Source: Adhaeribacter pallidiroseus (GTDB lineage: Bacteria > Bacteroidota > Bacteroidia > Cytophagales > Hymenobacteraceae). From it: a DNA stretch of 64,000 bases. The stretch is taken from contig NZ_QASA01000001.1 in assembly GCF_003340495.1 (NCBI RefSeq), positions 1,736,001 through 1,800,000 on the forward strand. Direction: 5' to 3'. Under the pieces are notes generated by a model, which was not told where the DNA came from, made no database searches, and saw nothing but the letters and a program-made list of their open reading frames with translations. Position numbers and translations under genes: made by a program. Below, piece after piece: positions 44,660 to 55,116 of the stretch (position 1 is the first letter of the stretch; every line of letters starts with the position of its first letter).

Positions 44660-47600
44660 CTAATTATTTTTTAAAAATACTTTAAACGTGGTGCCTTCAT
44701 TTAGGATACTATTTACTTCTATTCTACCACCGGCATTTTCTACAATTTTATTTACAATGTATAAACCAATGCCAGAGCCATCTACGTGGTTATGAAAACG
44801 TTTAAACATGCTAAAGAGCTTAGCCCGATGCGACTCTTCAATGCCTAAACCATTGTCTTCTACTACGAGCACCGAATACTCCGGCGTTTTTTCGGTAGTT
44901 ATTTTAATTTTAACCGGCCGGTAAAAATCGCGGTATTTAATAGAGTTACTTACCAGGTTATACAAAATACTTCTTAAATTTTTGCGCGAAAATTTAATTT
45001 TAGGGCTTTGTTCACATTCTAAGTTTATTTCGGCGCCGGAGTCTTCAATCAAATTATTAATGCTGAGTTTTATATCCTCGAGCAGCTCTTTTATATCCAC
45101 GTCGGTAAAGTCATCTTCTTGCAATTTTCCAACTTTGGTGATCTCCGTCAGATCTTTAATGGTAGCCTTAAACCGATCTACGGATTTTTTGATATGACTT
45201 AAGATCTCTAAAATGTGGTCATCTGCCTCCGCTAACTCTAATTCTAAGTGATATAACAGGCCTTCAATGTTAGATATCGGCGATTTTAAATCGTGTGAAG
45301 CCGTGTAAACAAAGTTATCCAGGTCGTTGTTGATGCGAGTTAAGTCGGCGTTGGTTTTGCTTAATTCTTCCTGAGCCAGTTTTAAATTGGTTAAATCAAT
45401 TAAGGAGCCCAGCATGCGGTAAGCAATACCGTTTTCGTCCAGAATAATAAACGCCCGATTAAATACATGCGCGTACGTATGATCCGCTTTCCGGAACCGG
45501 TACTCCGCCGACCATTGTTCTTGGCTTTGGTTAATGGCTTCGTTTACACTGGCTGTTACCCGTTCTTTGTCGTCGGGGTGAATGCGTTTAAACCACGACT
45601 CTACCCCGGGTTCTATTTGCTCGTTGGTGTAAGCAAACATAATTTTAAAACCTTCGTTCCACCACAACTTATTGTCTATTAAGGTCCAGTCCCAGATGGC
45701 ATCGTTGGTGGCTAAGGAGATGAGCCGGAACCGTTCTTCGCTGGCCGACAATTCGCGGGTACGGTCCAGAATGCGTTCTTCTAGTTGAAGATTAAGTTTT
45801 TTTAAATTTTCTTCCACTACCTGTATTTCCTGGTAAGCGGTCAGTAAATTCTGGCTGGCTACTTTTTTCTCCGTTATATCGGCAAAGGTTACGGTTAAGC
45901 CATCCTCTACTTTCGCAGCTACCGTCTGGAACCAGGTTTCCAGACCATCGTAGTTATAAAAATGTTCAAAATCCAGCAGCTCACCCGTAGCTACTACTTG
46001 TACCAAACGGTTAAATAACCGGCTTTTTTTCATGCCCGGCAATTCTTCCAAGAAACTTTTTCCGATTAAAGCAGCAGGATCTTTTTTAAATAAGCGGCCG
46101 GTTGCTTCATTGGCCATCGACCATTCAAAATCCATAATTTGGTTAACTGGGTTGCGAATGGCTTTTAAGGCGATAATGCCATTAATGGAGCTGTTTAATA
46201 TTCCTTCTAGGGTGTTGTTTAGTTTTTTTAGCAGGGTAACATCAACAAAAGTAATTACCACCCCATCTAATTTGTTGTTTTGTTTTAAATAAGGTACCAA
46301 CCGCATCAAAAAATAGCTGCCCGACCGTAATTGAATTTCTTTTTCGATCCGAGCTCCGGTTTCAATTACTTCCTGAATATCTTCCAGCAGATGATCGTAC
46401 TTGAGGTTATTCGAGAAATGCGCCAATGGCCGGCCAATATCGTTCGGAATTAAATTTATTTGATTAATAACGGCCGGGGTAAATTTGCGGATGGTTAGCT
46501 GTTGATCCACGAACATTTGCCCAATATCGGCATTCCGGAAATAATTGTCCATGTCTTCGTTAAGCTCCAGCAATTCTTTAATCTTTTGCTGATGTTCGGT
46601 ATTTACCGTGTGCAGCTCTTCGTTCAGCGACTGGAGTTCTTCGTTGGTACTTTGTAATTCTTCGTTGGCCGATAACAGTTCTTCGTTATTAGACTGAAGT
46701 TCTTCGTTCGATACTTCCAGCTCTTCGAAAGTAGTGTATAAATTTTCTTTGGTTTCGTTTAATTCTTGTTCTAAGGCGTTTAGTTGATCCTGGTGATTGG
46801 TATTATTGCTATAGTATGCTTCTTCCTGATTTTTGGAACGGGTAGCTTCACTAAATAAAATAAACAAAAAACGTTCGCTGTATTCGCCGGTTAAAAAAGG
46901 TTTAATAACAATATCAATGAACCGGGTGGTGCCATTACGGCTTAGCTTTACGTTACGCAGAACGGTTTTTTGTTTACTTTTAGCTACTTTCCGCACGGAT
47001 GCTCCCAAGGTTACGGCCAACTCCTCGGGCACCATTTTAGTTAAACTAAAATGCAATTGCCAATCTGGCATATCGAGATATTTTTTATAATCACCAATAG
47101 CATGCAATAACTGATAATTCTCGTCGATGCAAACTCCCGCATAATTAAATTCTTCTACTAAAGCCGCGTTAAAAATAGCACCAATCTGGTGCTGCAAATT
47201 TTGCTTGGTATTTTTAATCCGGATGGTTTCGGGGGGGCGCGAATCAATCTGCAATTTACGTACGCTAATATGCGGCGGTAATTGTTTTCGGGAAACCTCC
47301 AGGTTGCGGTAGATTTTCCATTTGCGGCTAATTTCTGAGAAAAAGTCTTTTACCGAACCTAAATTTTCGCTGGGGCCTAAAAACAAAAAGCCCCCTAGGC
47401 TCAGGGCAAAGTGAAAAGAGTTCAGCACTTTTTGCTGCAACGGACCATCCATGTAGATAAGCATGTTGCGGCAGCTTACTAAGTCTACTTTACTAAACGG
47501 AGCATCTTTAGCCACATCGTGGTGGGCAAAAATAATCATCTTGCGGATGTGCTCGCACACCGAGTAATCCTCGCCGCGGCGAATAAAGTACTTAGCCAGC

Positions 47601-48781
47601 ATAGCCGAAGGCAGTACCTGCGTTATAATACTGGGGTAAGATCCTCGGGAGGCTACATGCAAGGCTTCTTTGTCAACATCGGTGGCAAATATTTTTACCG
47701 GAATATGAAGCTGGAGCTTATTTAAATGCGTATCCAGCAACATAGCCAGCGAGTAAGGTTCTTCGCCGGTACTGCAACCGGCTACCCATATTTTTATGGC
47801 ATCATCGTGCTTTTTAATTTTTACTATTTCGGGAATTACTTTTTCTTCCAGAATGGCAAAAGCCCGCTCATCGCGGAAAAATCGGGTAACGTTAATTAAA
47901 AATTCGCCGCAAAGCTGCTGCACTTCTGCGGGGGTTTCTTTTAAATAAGTAAAGTATTTTTCAAAGGATTCAAAATTAGTTTCCAGCATGCGTTTAGCTA
48001 CCCGTCGGAAAAGCGTAGGCCGTTTATACGACGTGAAATCTAATCCACAGGCTTGTTTGGCATATTCCAGAATTTCTTCTACCACCGCATTATTACTCGG
48101 CAGCAAATTAGGTTGCACGCCGTCGGAATATAGATCGTAATTGTTGATGTAATTAATCAGGTAAGCCGACATGCTTTTGGGCGGCAATATGGCATCGGCT
48201 AAACCAGTAGCAATGGCACTGTTGGGCATGCCATCAAAATGGGCCGAAGTAGGCTCCTGCACAATAATCTGACCGCCGGCTGCTTTCACCGCTTCTAAAC
48301 CCCTGCTGCCATCACTGCCGGTACCGGATAAGATTATAGCGATACTCTTATTTTTTTTATCCGTTGCCAGCGATTGCATAAAAATATCTATGGCTAAATT
48401 GGGTACCTGAGCTGTACTTTTTAGAGAAAGCCGTAATTTACCTAACTGTATAGTTAAGATAGATTTATTCGGAATCAGGTAAATGCAATTGGGTTGTAAG
48501 GTTATTCCTTCACTTGCCTCACTAATGGGCATGCTGGTGTGTTTAGCCAACAACTCGGGCATTAAGCTTTTGTGGGTAGGCGAAAGGTGCTGTATAATTA
48601 CAAACGCCGCGTTGGTAGTGGAAGGTAAATGATCAAAAAATTCGTTTATAGCTTCTAAACCACCTGCCGAGGCACCAATAGCTACCACGAAAATATCTGA
48701 ATTTGGCACCTTAAACTTCCGTTGATCGGGTTGGTACACGGATGCGGAAGTCATATTTATGTTCGTTGATTTGGGATCCAT
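44660..48781 (-). CDS. CheB-CheR-PAS-histidine kinase fusion protein
   Basis: This 1373-residue cytosolic protein has, in order: a CheB methylesterase domain (to about 215; S38 in GASAGG, H65, D157 in SGTGSDG), a CheR methyltransferase domain (about 230-500; NVTRFFRDE, VAGCSTGEEPYS), and a long coiled coil with repeated NEEL units (about 690-780). Three or four PAS domains follow, then a histidine kinase with H1163 in YTASHDLKSPI and an ATPase domain (N-box NLVSNSIKYRD, DNGLGI, GSGIGL). There is no receiver domain or CheA part, so it is not classical chemotaxis. It probably integrates methylation-style sensing with phosphotransfer. It follows a lone phytochrome gene in the same direction. Confidence 0.93.
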   Translation of the reverse strand: MDPKSTNINMTSASVYQPDQRKFKVPNSDIFVVAIGASAGGLEAINEFFDHLPSTTNAAFVIIQHLSPTHKSLMPELLAKHTSMPISEASEGITLQPNCIYLIPNKSILTIQLGKLRLSLKSTAQVPNLAIDIFMQSLATDKKNKSIAIILSGTGSDGSRGLEAVKAAGGQIIVQEPTSAHFDGMPNSAIATGLADAILPPKSMSAYLINYINNYDLYSDGVQPNLLPSNNAVVEEILEYAKQACGLDFTSYKRPTLFRRVAKRMLETNFESFEKYFTYLKETPAEVQQLCGEFLINVTRFFRDERAFAILEEKVIPEIVKIKKHDDAIKIWVAGCSTGEEPYSLAMLLDTHLNKLQLHIPVKIFATDVDKEALHVASRGSYPSIITQVLPSAMLAKYFIRRGEDYSVCEHIRKMIIFAHHDVAKDAPFSKVDLVSCRNMLIYMDGPLQQKVLNSFHFALSLGGFLFLGPSENLGSVKDFFSEISRKWKIYRNLEVSRKQLPPHISVRKLQIDSRPPETIRIKNTKQNLQHQIGAIFNAALVEEFNYAGVCIDENYQLLHAIGDYKKYLDMPDWQLHFSLTKMVPEELAVTLGASVRKVAKSKQKTVLRNVKLSRNGTTRFIDIVIKPFLTGEYSERFLFILFSEATRSKNQEEAYYSNNTNHQDQLNALEQELNETKENLYTTFEELEVSNEELQSNNEELLSANEELQSTNEELQSLNEELHTVNTEHQQKIKELLELNEDMDNYFRNADIGQMFVDQQLTIRKFTPAVINQINLIPNDIGRPLAHFSNNLKYDHLLEDIQEVIETGARIEKEIQLRSGSYFLMRLVPYLKQNNKLDGVVITFVDVTLLKKLNNTLEGILNSSINGIIALKAIRNPVNQIMDFEWSMANEATGRLFKKDPAALIGKSFLEELPGMKKSRLFNRLVQVVATGELLDFEHFYNYDGLETWFQTVAAKVEDGLTVTFADITEKKVASQNLLTAYQEIQVVEENLKKLNLQLEERILDRTRELSASEERFRLISLATNDAIWDWTLIDNKLWWNEGFKIMFAYTNEQIEPGVESWFKRIHPDDKERVTASVNEAINQSQEQWSAEYRFRKADHTYAHVFNRAFIILDENGIAYRMLGSLIDLTNLKLAQEELSKTNADLTRINNDLDNFVYTASHDLKSPISNIEGLLYHLELELAEADDHILEILSHIKKSVDRFKATIKDLTEITKVGKLQEDDFTDVDIKELLEDIKLSINNLIEDSGAEINLECEQSPKIKFSRKNLRSILYNLVSNSIKYRDFYRPVKIKITTEKTPEYSVLVVEDNGLGIEESHRAKLFSMFKRFHNHVDGSGIGLYIVNKIVENAGGRIEVNSILNEGTTFKVFLKNN

Positions 48782-49148
48782 TTTAATGTGCCGTAGCCGT
48801 AAAACTTAAATCATAAATCAACTAAAATAAAGATGTAATCGGAGGCGTGTTTCTTTTGGTGCAGAAGCAATGCCAATCGTATTATTTTAAAAATTTAAGC
48901 TGATTTCGGGGTATATGTATAAATACGGATAATGTATGCGCTAAAGACGTGTATTCCGGGTTAAGGTTTAAACAAGTTTAAAATTAAGAACAATAAATGA
49001 ATAAGGATATGACTTTTGCAAAAAGACACGAAAGCCGTTTGTGAATCCACATACAACGGCAATGCGCTTTAGCAGTACCCAAACAGTCACCTTTTCGAAA
49101 ATTTAAAATAACCTGCACTGTTAAAGTAAATCATTTTGGTTATTATTA
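48782..49148. other. Gene-free spacer between phytochrome and CheB-CheR kinase genes
   Basis: About 370 bases without a gene. The length suggests separate transcription of the two genes, though they share orientation. Confidence 0.35.
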
Positions 49149-50687
49149 TTAGTGGGTATCTTTTACAATACGTTCCAGAACGGCAATCCGCAGTTGTTCC
49201 GCTATGTGAATGTCCTGCTCCGACCAAGGTAAAGAAGTATTTTTAACTTGTTCCTGCCAGATGGTAAAAGAATTGCGGGGATGGTAAGTTTTTCCATCCG
49301 GCTCCATGGTAATGGCTTCGTTCGGGTTGCCTCCCCACGCTATGGTTTGCACTAATTCGCCGCGAAAACCTAAAATATAATCCCCTCGCTCTAACGCAAT
49401 AGGTAAAGCAATTAAACCACTGGCCCTGTTCTTAAAAGTATTAGCTGTTTCGAGTTGATGGGGTAAGTTCTCGGTAGTATGAATTTTATTTACCCGGTTG
49501 CGCTGCAACCATTGTACAATAATTTTAATTTCTGCTGTTTTAGGCGTTTCTCCTACTTTTTTTATTTCGCCATCCAGTACTACGGCTGCGCCGGAACTCC
49601 GAAATAAATCGGTTAAGGTATACGGGCCTTGTACCAAGCCTTGCCCAAAATCCAGCTGGTTATACATTTGCGCCAGCAATTTGGTAAACACTTCGTTTAG
49701 CTCATTAATCTGGCCTAAGCTGTGTTCATTTTCCTTAGCCACTACCTGCGACGAAATAATAGAAGATAAAAGCACGAAAGCAGAACGCATTTCGAACGAT
49801 AAGTTTTTAGGCGTTTTATGATGGCAGGATATTAATCCCCAAAGCGTGTTGTCTTTAATAATAGGCGTAGACATAGAGGCTTGCACTCCCATATTTTTTA
49901 AATATTGCAGGTGCACGTTGGCCACACTCCGTAAATTGCAATCCGATAAATCGGTGAAGTTAGAGGAGATAGGATTTAGAACCGGCATCAGCCGGGCCGG
50001 AGTATATTCCCGATTAGGAATCAAGCGAAACGAATTTTTTAAATATAACTCGCGGGCATTGCGGGGTACATCCGAAGCCGGAAAACACAAATTCATATAC
50101 GGTTGCAAGTCTTCTGCAAGAGCTTCCGCAATCACGGTGCCGTTCCAGTTTTTATCAAACCTGTAAATCATAACCCGATCAAAGCCGGATAATTTTTTAA
50201 TTTCGGTAACCGCAATCTGGCATAATTTCTCGATGTTATCGGCCTTCTTAAAAGCAGCCAGAATAAACATAATTTCCTGGTAAATGTGCACAAAATCGAG
50301 TTCGCCGGCCGCCGGGGTTAAGCTGGGTTCCAGTTCCAGTAATATATAGTTTTCTTTAGAGTGAATGACTACACTAAACTTTTTTTCGGTATCATGTACC
50401 CGAAAAGTAAGATCTTCCGGAATCCGGTCGTTGATGTTCCACTGCTGGGTTTTGTGCCGGATAACTTCTAAATCCTCGGGCAACACGTACTGGGCTAATT
50501 CCTGGTTCAGTAACTCACTCGCTCCAACTCCTAACAATTCTCCGGCGTTTTCGCTTATTTGCCGGATTATAAACGTTTCTTTTTGCACAACCATTACCAT
50601 ACCGTGCGGTTGTACCATGTTTATAAAATGTAAAGGCAAACTGCCGCAGAATTCAGAATCGTAGTTTTTAGTGGTGGGTATATTCAT
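49149..50687 (-). CDS. Bacteriophytochrome photosensory module without a kinase domain
   Basis: The 512-residue protein is a PAS-GAF-PHY set. The biliverdin-anchoring Cys of bacteriophytochromes is present near the N-terminus (C14, before LPLHFINMVQPHG). The GAF pocket shows ASDVPRNARELY, in place of the usual DIP motif, and MGVQASMSTPI plus SCHH. The PHY tongue has the PRxSF motif in HPRNSFTIWQ. The protein ends straight after PHY (IAVLERIVKDTH), where a histidine kinase usually follows. The heme oxygenase gene lies 99 bases upstream. It may signal through the separate CheB-CheR kinase. Confidence 0.9.
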   Translation of the reverse strand: MNIPTTKNYDSEFCGSLPLHFINMVQPHGMVMVVQKETFIIRQISENAGELLGVGASELLNQELAQYVLPEDLEVIRHKTQQWNINDRIPEDLTFRVHDTEKKFSVVIHSKENYILLELEPSLTPAAGELDFVHIYQEIMFILAAFKKADNIEKLCQIAVTEIKKLSGFDRVMIYRFDKNWNGTVIAEALAEDLQPYMNLCFPASDVPRNARELYLKNSFRLIPNREYTPARLMPVLNPISSNFTDLSDCNLRSVANVHLQYLKNMGVQASMSTPIIKDNTLWGLISCHHKTPKNLSFEMRSAFVLLSSIISSQVVAKENEHSLGQINELNEVFTKLLAQMYNQLDFGQGLVQGPYTLTDLFRSSGAAVVLDGEIKKVGETPKTAEIKIIVQWLQRNRVNKIHTTENLPHQLETANTFKNRASGLIALPIALERGDYILGFRGELVQTIAWGGNPNEAITMEPDGKTYHPRNSFTIWQEQVKNTSLPWSEQDIHIAEQLRIAVLERIVKDTH

Positions 50688-50786
50688 GTAATGAGTTGTT
50701 CGTTAAAGGTTATTGGTTAGCAGAACCGAATTTTTAAAATTAGAAAATTGTAGTAAGGATAATTTTAACTCATTTAGGCGGTAGTT

Positions 50787-51377
50787 CTAAGCTATTAATG
50801 AACTATGAAACCAATTTTCTAATTTTTGAAAAGTACGGATGGCTGCTTGCACCACTTCTTCTTCTTGGCTGGGAGTTGCAGCAAACCGTACTAAGGCTTC
50901 TTGAAAAGCTTTCCATTTAGGGCCGGTTTGCGTACCGTAGCCATTAAAAAAAGAAATGCCGTGTTCGGGCGTATAGCCCAACGTTTCGTACACAATTTTA
51001 GAAATTACTTTGCCTCCCAGCGTAGAACCTTCCATCACGTACAAAGCTCCAAACCCATCGCTTACCTGCGTTATAAGAGGCACCTCAGGACACAGCGGAA
51101 TGGCAGTAAGCGCCATGTTTTCCTGGTGAATAGCCCGTAAATCCTGCAAAATACTACCGGACTTCCGGCGTGTACCTAAATCGGGCAAATAATGCTCTAA
51201 TGTGGGTAATTGATGAATGGCATTTTCTAGAGGTTGAAAAAAACCGTAAAATTTCCGCAGAATATGGGTGTAATTTTGCGGAGTAAGCGTGCGGGAAGCA
51301 ATTGGCTGCATTAACGGACTGGCTTCTACATGACGGTGGCTAGCGGCAGTTTTCGTCTTTAATGCGTCTAAAATCAT
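50787..51377 (-). CDS. bphO: Biliverdin-producing heme oxygenase (BphO)
   Basis: The 196-residue enzyme has the proximal heme histidine in KTAASHRHVEASP (H14 by alignment to the family). The distal helix GALYVMEGSTLGGKVISKI (about 112-130) has the conserved Gly-rich kink. It opens heme to biliverdin, the chromophore for the phytochrome encoded next on the same strand. The tight arrangement fits a bphO-bphP operon. Confidence 0.93.
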   Translation of the reverse strand: MILDALKTKTAASHRHVEASPLMQPIASRTLTPQNYTHILRKFYGFFQPLENAIHQLPTLEHYLPDLGTRRKSGSILQDLRAIHQENMALTAIPLCPEVPLITQVSDGFGALYVMEGSTLGGKVISKIVYETLGYTPEHGISFFNGYGTQTGPKWKAFQEALVRFAATPSQEEEVVQAAIRTFQKLENWFHSSLIA

Positions 51378-51965
51378 AAAATAATAAAGGCTATTCCGGA
51401 ATCAAAATAAAAGCTTCCGTAATACACCGAAGGCTTATTGGTATTAATACGTAAATTAGGCTAATCTATTTGCCCTAAATTTAATTTTATTTTTTCTATC
51501 TGTAAATAGCCCTTGATGTTAGGCAGCAATCACTACCTGCTGGTGTTCCGGACTTAGTTTACCCAGCTTTATTACGTTTTCAGCTCTTTAGCCAAAATGT
51601 TTAGTCAGACTAATTACTTCGCGTTCGTCTAAATTTAGGTTATGAAGATTCTTGCAACACTGGGCAAAAAGGCGAAGATAAGCATTATTTTCTGAAGTTG
51701 TGTTTTATCCGCAAGAATCATAATCCAGGATAAAGTGTACAACTGAACTCTGACTGCTGTTATCACCTAACTAATCTAAAAATTTAAAAAACAGAAAATT
51801 AGGGAATTAACTTTCCTGCGCGGTTTAAAAATTTAAAAATATGCACTATTTTTTACTACCTCTGTAGTATAACTTTAATAAAAGTTGGCAGTGAGGACAC
51901 TGCCAAGAGGAGGCGCCGTGGTTTGTGTTTTTAAAAAAATCTGGCATTGGCTTGTTGCAAAAATA
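51378..51965. other. Spacer with a decayed gene fragment
   Basis: No intact gene. On the minus strand, 51715 to 51519 can be read as NNAYLRLFAQCCKNLHN, LNLDEREVISLTKHFG, stop, RAENVIKLGKLSPEHQQ and VVIAA before a stop, protein-like in codon use and helix pattern. A TAA interrupts it where a lysine codon may once have stood. The rest, toward 51965, holds two AAAAATTTAAAAA-type motifs. Confidence 0.35.
51519..51715 (-). pseudogene. Fragment of a decayed gene, family unknown
   Basis: An amphipathic-helical C-terminal piece of about 60 residues with one internal stop (between KHFG and RAENV) and no visible start. I do not recognise a family. It could be chance, but length, residue mix and leucine spacing suggest a former gene. 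Confidence 0.3.
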
Positions 51966-53750
51966 TTAAATACCTAAAGCTCCTTCCAGTGCCACTACTT
52001 GGTAAGCCTTAAGTGTAATCTGCTGACCAGGTAAGTAATCGGCGTAAATTTTTGAACCCGTATCTTCACCGATCAAGGTGTGGGTGTGAACCGTAAAATG
52101 AGCAGGTAAAGTAATTGCTTGCAAATCGGGGGAATGATTGGCCAGGAGTAAACAGCTGCCGGTTGCATTTAAGAGCAGGAGGGGGGTTACTTCCAGCGGT
52201 TTAGTGTAGGTAGTTGGTACAATATATTGCGGTTGGTATTGTTGAAGAAATTGAAAAAGATAACCCGTTGGGAAAAGTTTACCAGAATGATAGATACCTT
52301 TCGGGCCGGTGGTTTCGAAGTAAGTAATGGCAGTTGCGCCAGCTTCGCCTAAATATTTTAAACTCGCTAAAGTCCAGCCAGCAATCAAACTACTTGGCTG
52401 CCGTGGATCAGGTGGAGTATTATAAGATTGGCCAGACGTGGCTACTTCATGCAAGCGGGGTTTTAAAGTAACCGGCGATACATGCACCGGCAGGTGGCCC
52501 GCTAAGTGTTGGGCACTTTTTACGGTATCGGCTTGCGCGGCAGCGTTTTCAATTAAAGTTAAATCATCAAAAGCGTGCACCTGCGGATTAACCGGATACG
52601 ACACAAAATCCACGAAAGAAAAAGTAAAGGGATTTCGGTTTAATTCTGTAAAATTCGTATTGCTGCCGCCACCCAAGGGTATTCCGGGAAAAGCGGTACG
52701 CAAAACCGGAACTATGGTTTGCAGTAAAGTATCTGTGGTAAATTGGCGGGCGGCCTCCAGTAACACTAAGCTTTTTATTGGCAGTCGTTGCTCTTGCAGG
52801 TAATGCACAAAATTACCCACTTCTACAGCGGGTTCTTTGCCGAAAAATAATACCAACTCTAAGGCAGCGTTTAATTGTTCGCTTTGGAGGCCAGCTTGTT
52901 CTAACTGTTCTTTCCAACCTGATTCATTCAAGAAAATATCGGCGCGCAAGTGTTTACTACCTACTGATCTCAAACTTATTGCTTCTTCGGGAGTGATATA
53001 CGCCCCAGAGGTATTCAGGCCGAAACCAATTTCAGGAAAAGCAATTTTATCTTTTTCAATTAGCAGGAGTAAAGCGGTCGGTGAAGGAGTTACCGAAATG
53101 GGGAAAGGCTTCACTATTTTAAAAATTACCTGTTGCTTAATCTGGTCGCCGGCGTTTACCGGGGCCGGAAAAGGTTGACTCAACGGTGTGCAGTAAGTTT
53201 TAAAAGAAGCGTCGGACCAATTCCGTTGATCTTCCGTTTCAAAAATATCGCCGCTAAATTCCAGACGAAAAAGGCCTTGTTCTGCTACGGGCCATTCCAT
53301 GGCCTTTATATTTAAAAAAGGCTGGTGCGGGCTGATGTAAGTAGGGAATTGGCCGTAACTCGCACTCCCATCCGGGTGTTCTAAGCGGCAGGAATGCCCC
53401 GAAATTCCGGCTATGGGGTGCAGCACGCAGAAGCCCGCCCGATTTTTTAAAAAATTGCTTTGCGCTGTGCCTTCAATATCAAATGTAATAGTACCATCGG
53501 CCCGCCCCGATATACTTACCTGCCATTCCATTTGTATAGCATCCTGGTTGATGTGGGAGGTATAGCTAATCGAAAAAGTATCCGGGGTAGTTTGAATGTG
53601 CTCGCCTCTAATAGAGCCTGCCATGGTTTGCCAATCCTGGTCGCGGACGGCAAAGTAAATCATCCGTACTATTTCGTGGTCAGCAATTTGAATGTATCGC
53701 AAAAAACCGCGGTCGTAGAGAGCCTGCACAGGTCCGGCGTGTAGTAGCAT
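51966..53750 (-). CDS. apnL: D-apionate lactonase-like protein (ApnL family)
   Basis: The 594-residue cytosolic protein begins with RGFLRYIQIADHEIVRMIYFAVRDQDW, a pattern I associate with D-apionate lactonase. A beta-sandwich part (to about 250) is followed by a TIM-barrel-like part (YITPEEAISLRSVGSKHLRAD, LGGGSNTNFTELNRN, TAITYFETTGPKG). In the D-apiose pathway it opens D-apionolactone to D-apionate. The ABC transporter, Gfo/Idh/MocA dehydrogenase and ApnO/OiaC-like genes around it strengthen the call. The identification comes from memory of the family, with no alignment possible here. Confidence 0.7.
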   Translation of the reverse strand: MLLHAGPVQALYDRGFLRYIQIADHEIVRMIYFAVRDQDWQTMAGSIRGEHIQTTPDTFSISYTSHINQDAIQMEWQVSISGRADGTITFDIEGTAQSNFLKNRAGFCVLHPIAGISGHSCRLEHPDGSASYGQFPTYISPHQPFLNIKAMEWPVAEQGLFRLEFSGDIFETEDQRNWSDASFKTYCTPLSQPFPAPVNAGDQIKQQVIFKIVKPFPISVTPSPTALLLLIEKDKIAFPEIGFGLNTSGAYITPEEAISLRSVGSKHLRADIFLNESGWKEQLEQAGLQSEQLNAALELVLFFGKEPAVEVGNFVHYLQEQRLPIKSLVLLEAARQFTTDTLLQTIVPVLRTAFPGIPLGGGSNTNFTELNRNPFTFSFVDFVSYPVNPQVHAFDDLTLIENAAAQADTVKSAQHLAGHLPVHVSPVTLKPRLHEVATSGQSYNTPPDPRQPSSLIAGWTLASLKYLGEAGATAITYFETTGPKGIYHSGKLFPTGYLFQFLQQYQPQYIVPTTYTKPLEVTPLLLLNATGSCLLLANHSPDLQAITLPAHFTVHTHTLIGEDTGSKIYADYLPGQQITLKAYQVVALEGALGI

Positions 53751-54055
53751 GTATTTAGTTATAATTGGTTACCAGCTTGAAATTACCCTAATTTCGGTTT
53801 AAGTAGCACGAAATAAGTAAATTTTAAAATAGTTTGATTTTCTGGAAAAATCCATCCTGCTCTTAAACTTACTTTTGTGGCTAAGTGGACGGTATGATTG
53901 CTAGTAGATGGTAGATAGCAGTTTAACTAGAAGATTATTCATTAAGACTAATGTATGAAGCCAAGTCCTCTCAACTGGCTGGCGCGATACCTTATTGGAA
54001 AGAACTGAGTTGGCCTCTTAGCGAATCTCTAATTCAATAATTTAAATGAAAGCCA
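53751..54055. other. Gene-free spacer in the apiose cluster
   Basis: 305 bases between the lactonase and the binding-protein genes, with no RNA or hairpin that I can see. The gap may hold a promoter for the lactonase gene. Confidence 0.3.
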
Positions 54056-55084
54056 CTACTTTTTTAAAAATTGATCGACATTTTCCTTTGTAATGCGGAG
54101 CAGACCGGTGTTAATGGTGGTGGGCACATTGGTAATACCGGAAGCGGCATCGTTGCTGGACAGGCGGTTGGTACGGTGCACCATATCGAATAAAAACTGG
54201 GCGCCGTACCAGGTAAATAATTCGCGTTTTTGACCGGCTAGCATTTGTATAACGCCATCTTTTACCAGTTGTAAATGTTCCGGCTCCCAATCGACGGTGG
54301 TAATTTTTACTTTGCCTGCTTTACCCGCTTCTTTTACCGCTAATGCTATACCGGGACCAGAATTGGAGTCGAAGCCGCAAATACCGGCTAAGTCCGGGTG
54401 AGCAGCTAGTACATCCGACGTGATTTTGGCAGCCAGCTCCACGTTGGCTTTATCGTCGTATTTGCCCACCACTTGCATTTTGGGATATTTTTTTAACACA
54501 TCCAGTAATCCCTGAAAACCCGCTTCCATGTTAGTAAGGCCCAGAATACCCATGTAAGCAATTTTACCTTGGCCTCCGGTTAAACGCACCATTTCTTCGC
54601 CTTGCATTAAACCAATCTGGTACCAATCGGTGCCCAAAAAAGCGTGGCGTTTGGAGTTAGGTACATCCGAATCGTATACTACCGTAGGAATGCCCGCGGC
54701 TACGGCTTTGTTAATAGCCTGGGCAATGCCCGGATCGGTGCCGTTGATGAGCAAGCCGGCCGGCCGGGAAGCAATGACTTGTTCGATGGTTTCAATCTGG
54801 GCCGGTACATCCCACTCCGACGGACCCAGAATAGCGGTTTTAACTCCCATTTTTTGTCCCCAGCGCTTAAAAGCCGCCTGATCGTGGTTCACGTACATGG
54901 GCATGCTAATAGCCGTGGTAACCATTACGTATTCTTCGTCGGGTCTTATCTGGTCGTTTTCAACAGTGGTCAGAATGGTGCCTTCCGGCGTTGCGGCTTT
55001 TTGCCGGGGCGGTAACTCGCAGCTAACCACCGTTAAAGTTAATATCCCAACTAGCAGATCCCGTAAAGCTATTTGTAATTGCAT
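54056..55084 (-). CDS. Sugar ABC transporter substrate-binding lipoprotein, RbsB-type
   Basis: The 342-residue protein has a lipoprotein signal with C22 (TLTVVSCELPP). The mature part is a type-I periplasmic-binding fold (Peripla_BP_4): NGTDPGIAQAINKAVAAGIP, PTVVYDSDVPNSKRHAFLGTD (split here by family convention) and VRLTGGQGKIAYMG. The fold binds a monosaccharide between two lobes. By context the sugar is D-apiose. The gene follows the permease and ATPase genes in the same operon (32-base gap to the permease). Confidence 0.9.
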   Translation of the reverse strand: MQLQIALRDLLVGILTLTVVSCELPPRQKAATPEGTILTTVENDQIRPDEEYVMVTTAISMPMYVNHDQAAFKRWGQKMGVKTAILGPSEWDVPAQIETIEQVIASRPAGLLINGTDPGIAQAINKAVAAGIPTVVYDSDVPNSKRHAFLGTDWYQIGLMQGEEMVRLTGGQGKIAYMGILGLTNMEAGFQGLLDVLKKYPKMQVVGKYDDKANVELAAKITSDVLAAHPDLAGICGFDSNSGPGIALAVKEAGKAGKVKITTVDWEPEHLQLVKDGVIQMLAGQKRELFTWYGAQFLFDMVHRTNRLSSNDAASGITNVPTTINTGLLRITKENVDQFLKK

Positions 55085-55116
55085 CAGGTTATAGATTAAT
55101 TTTTAAAAAACGTATT

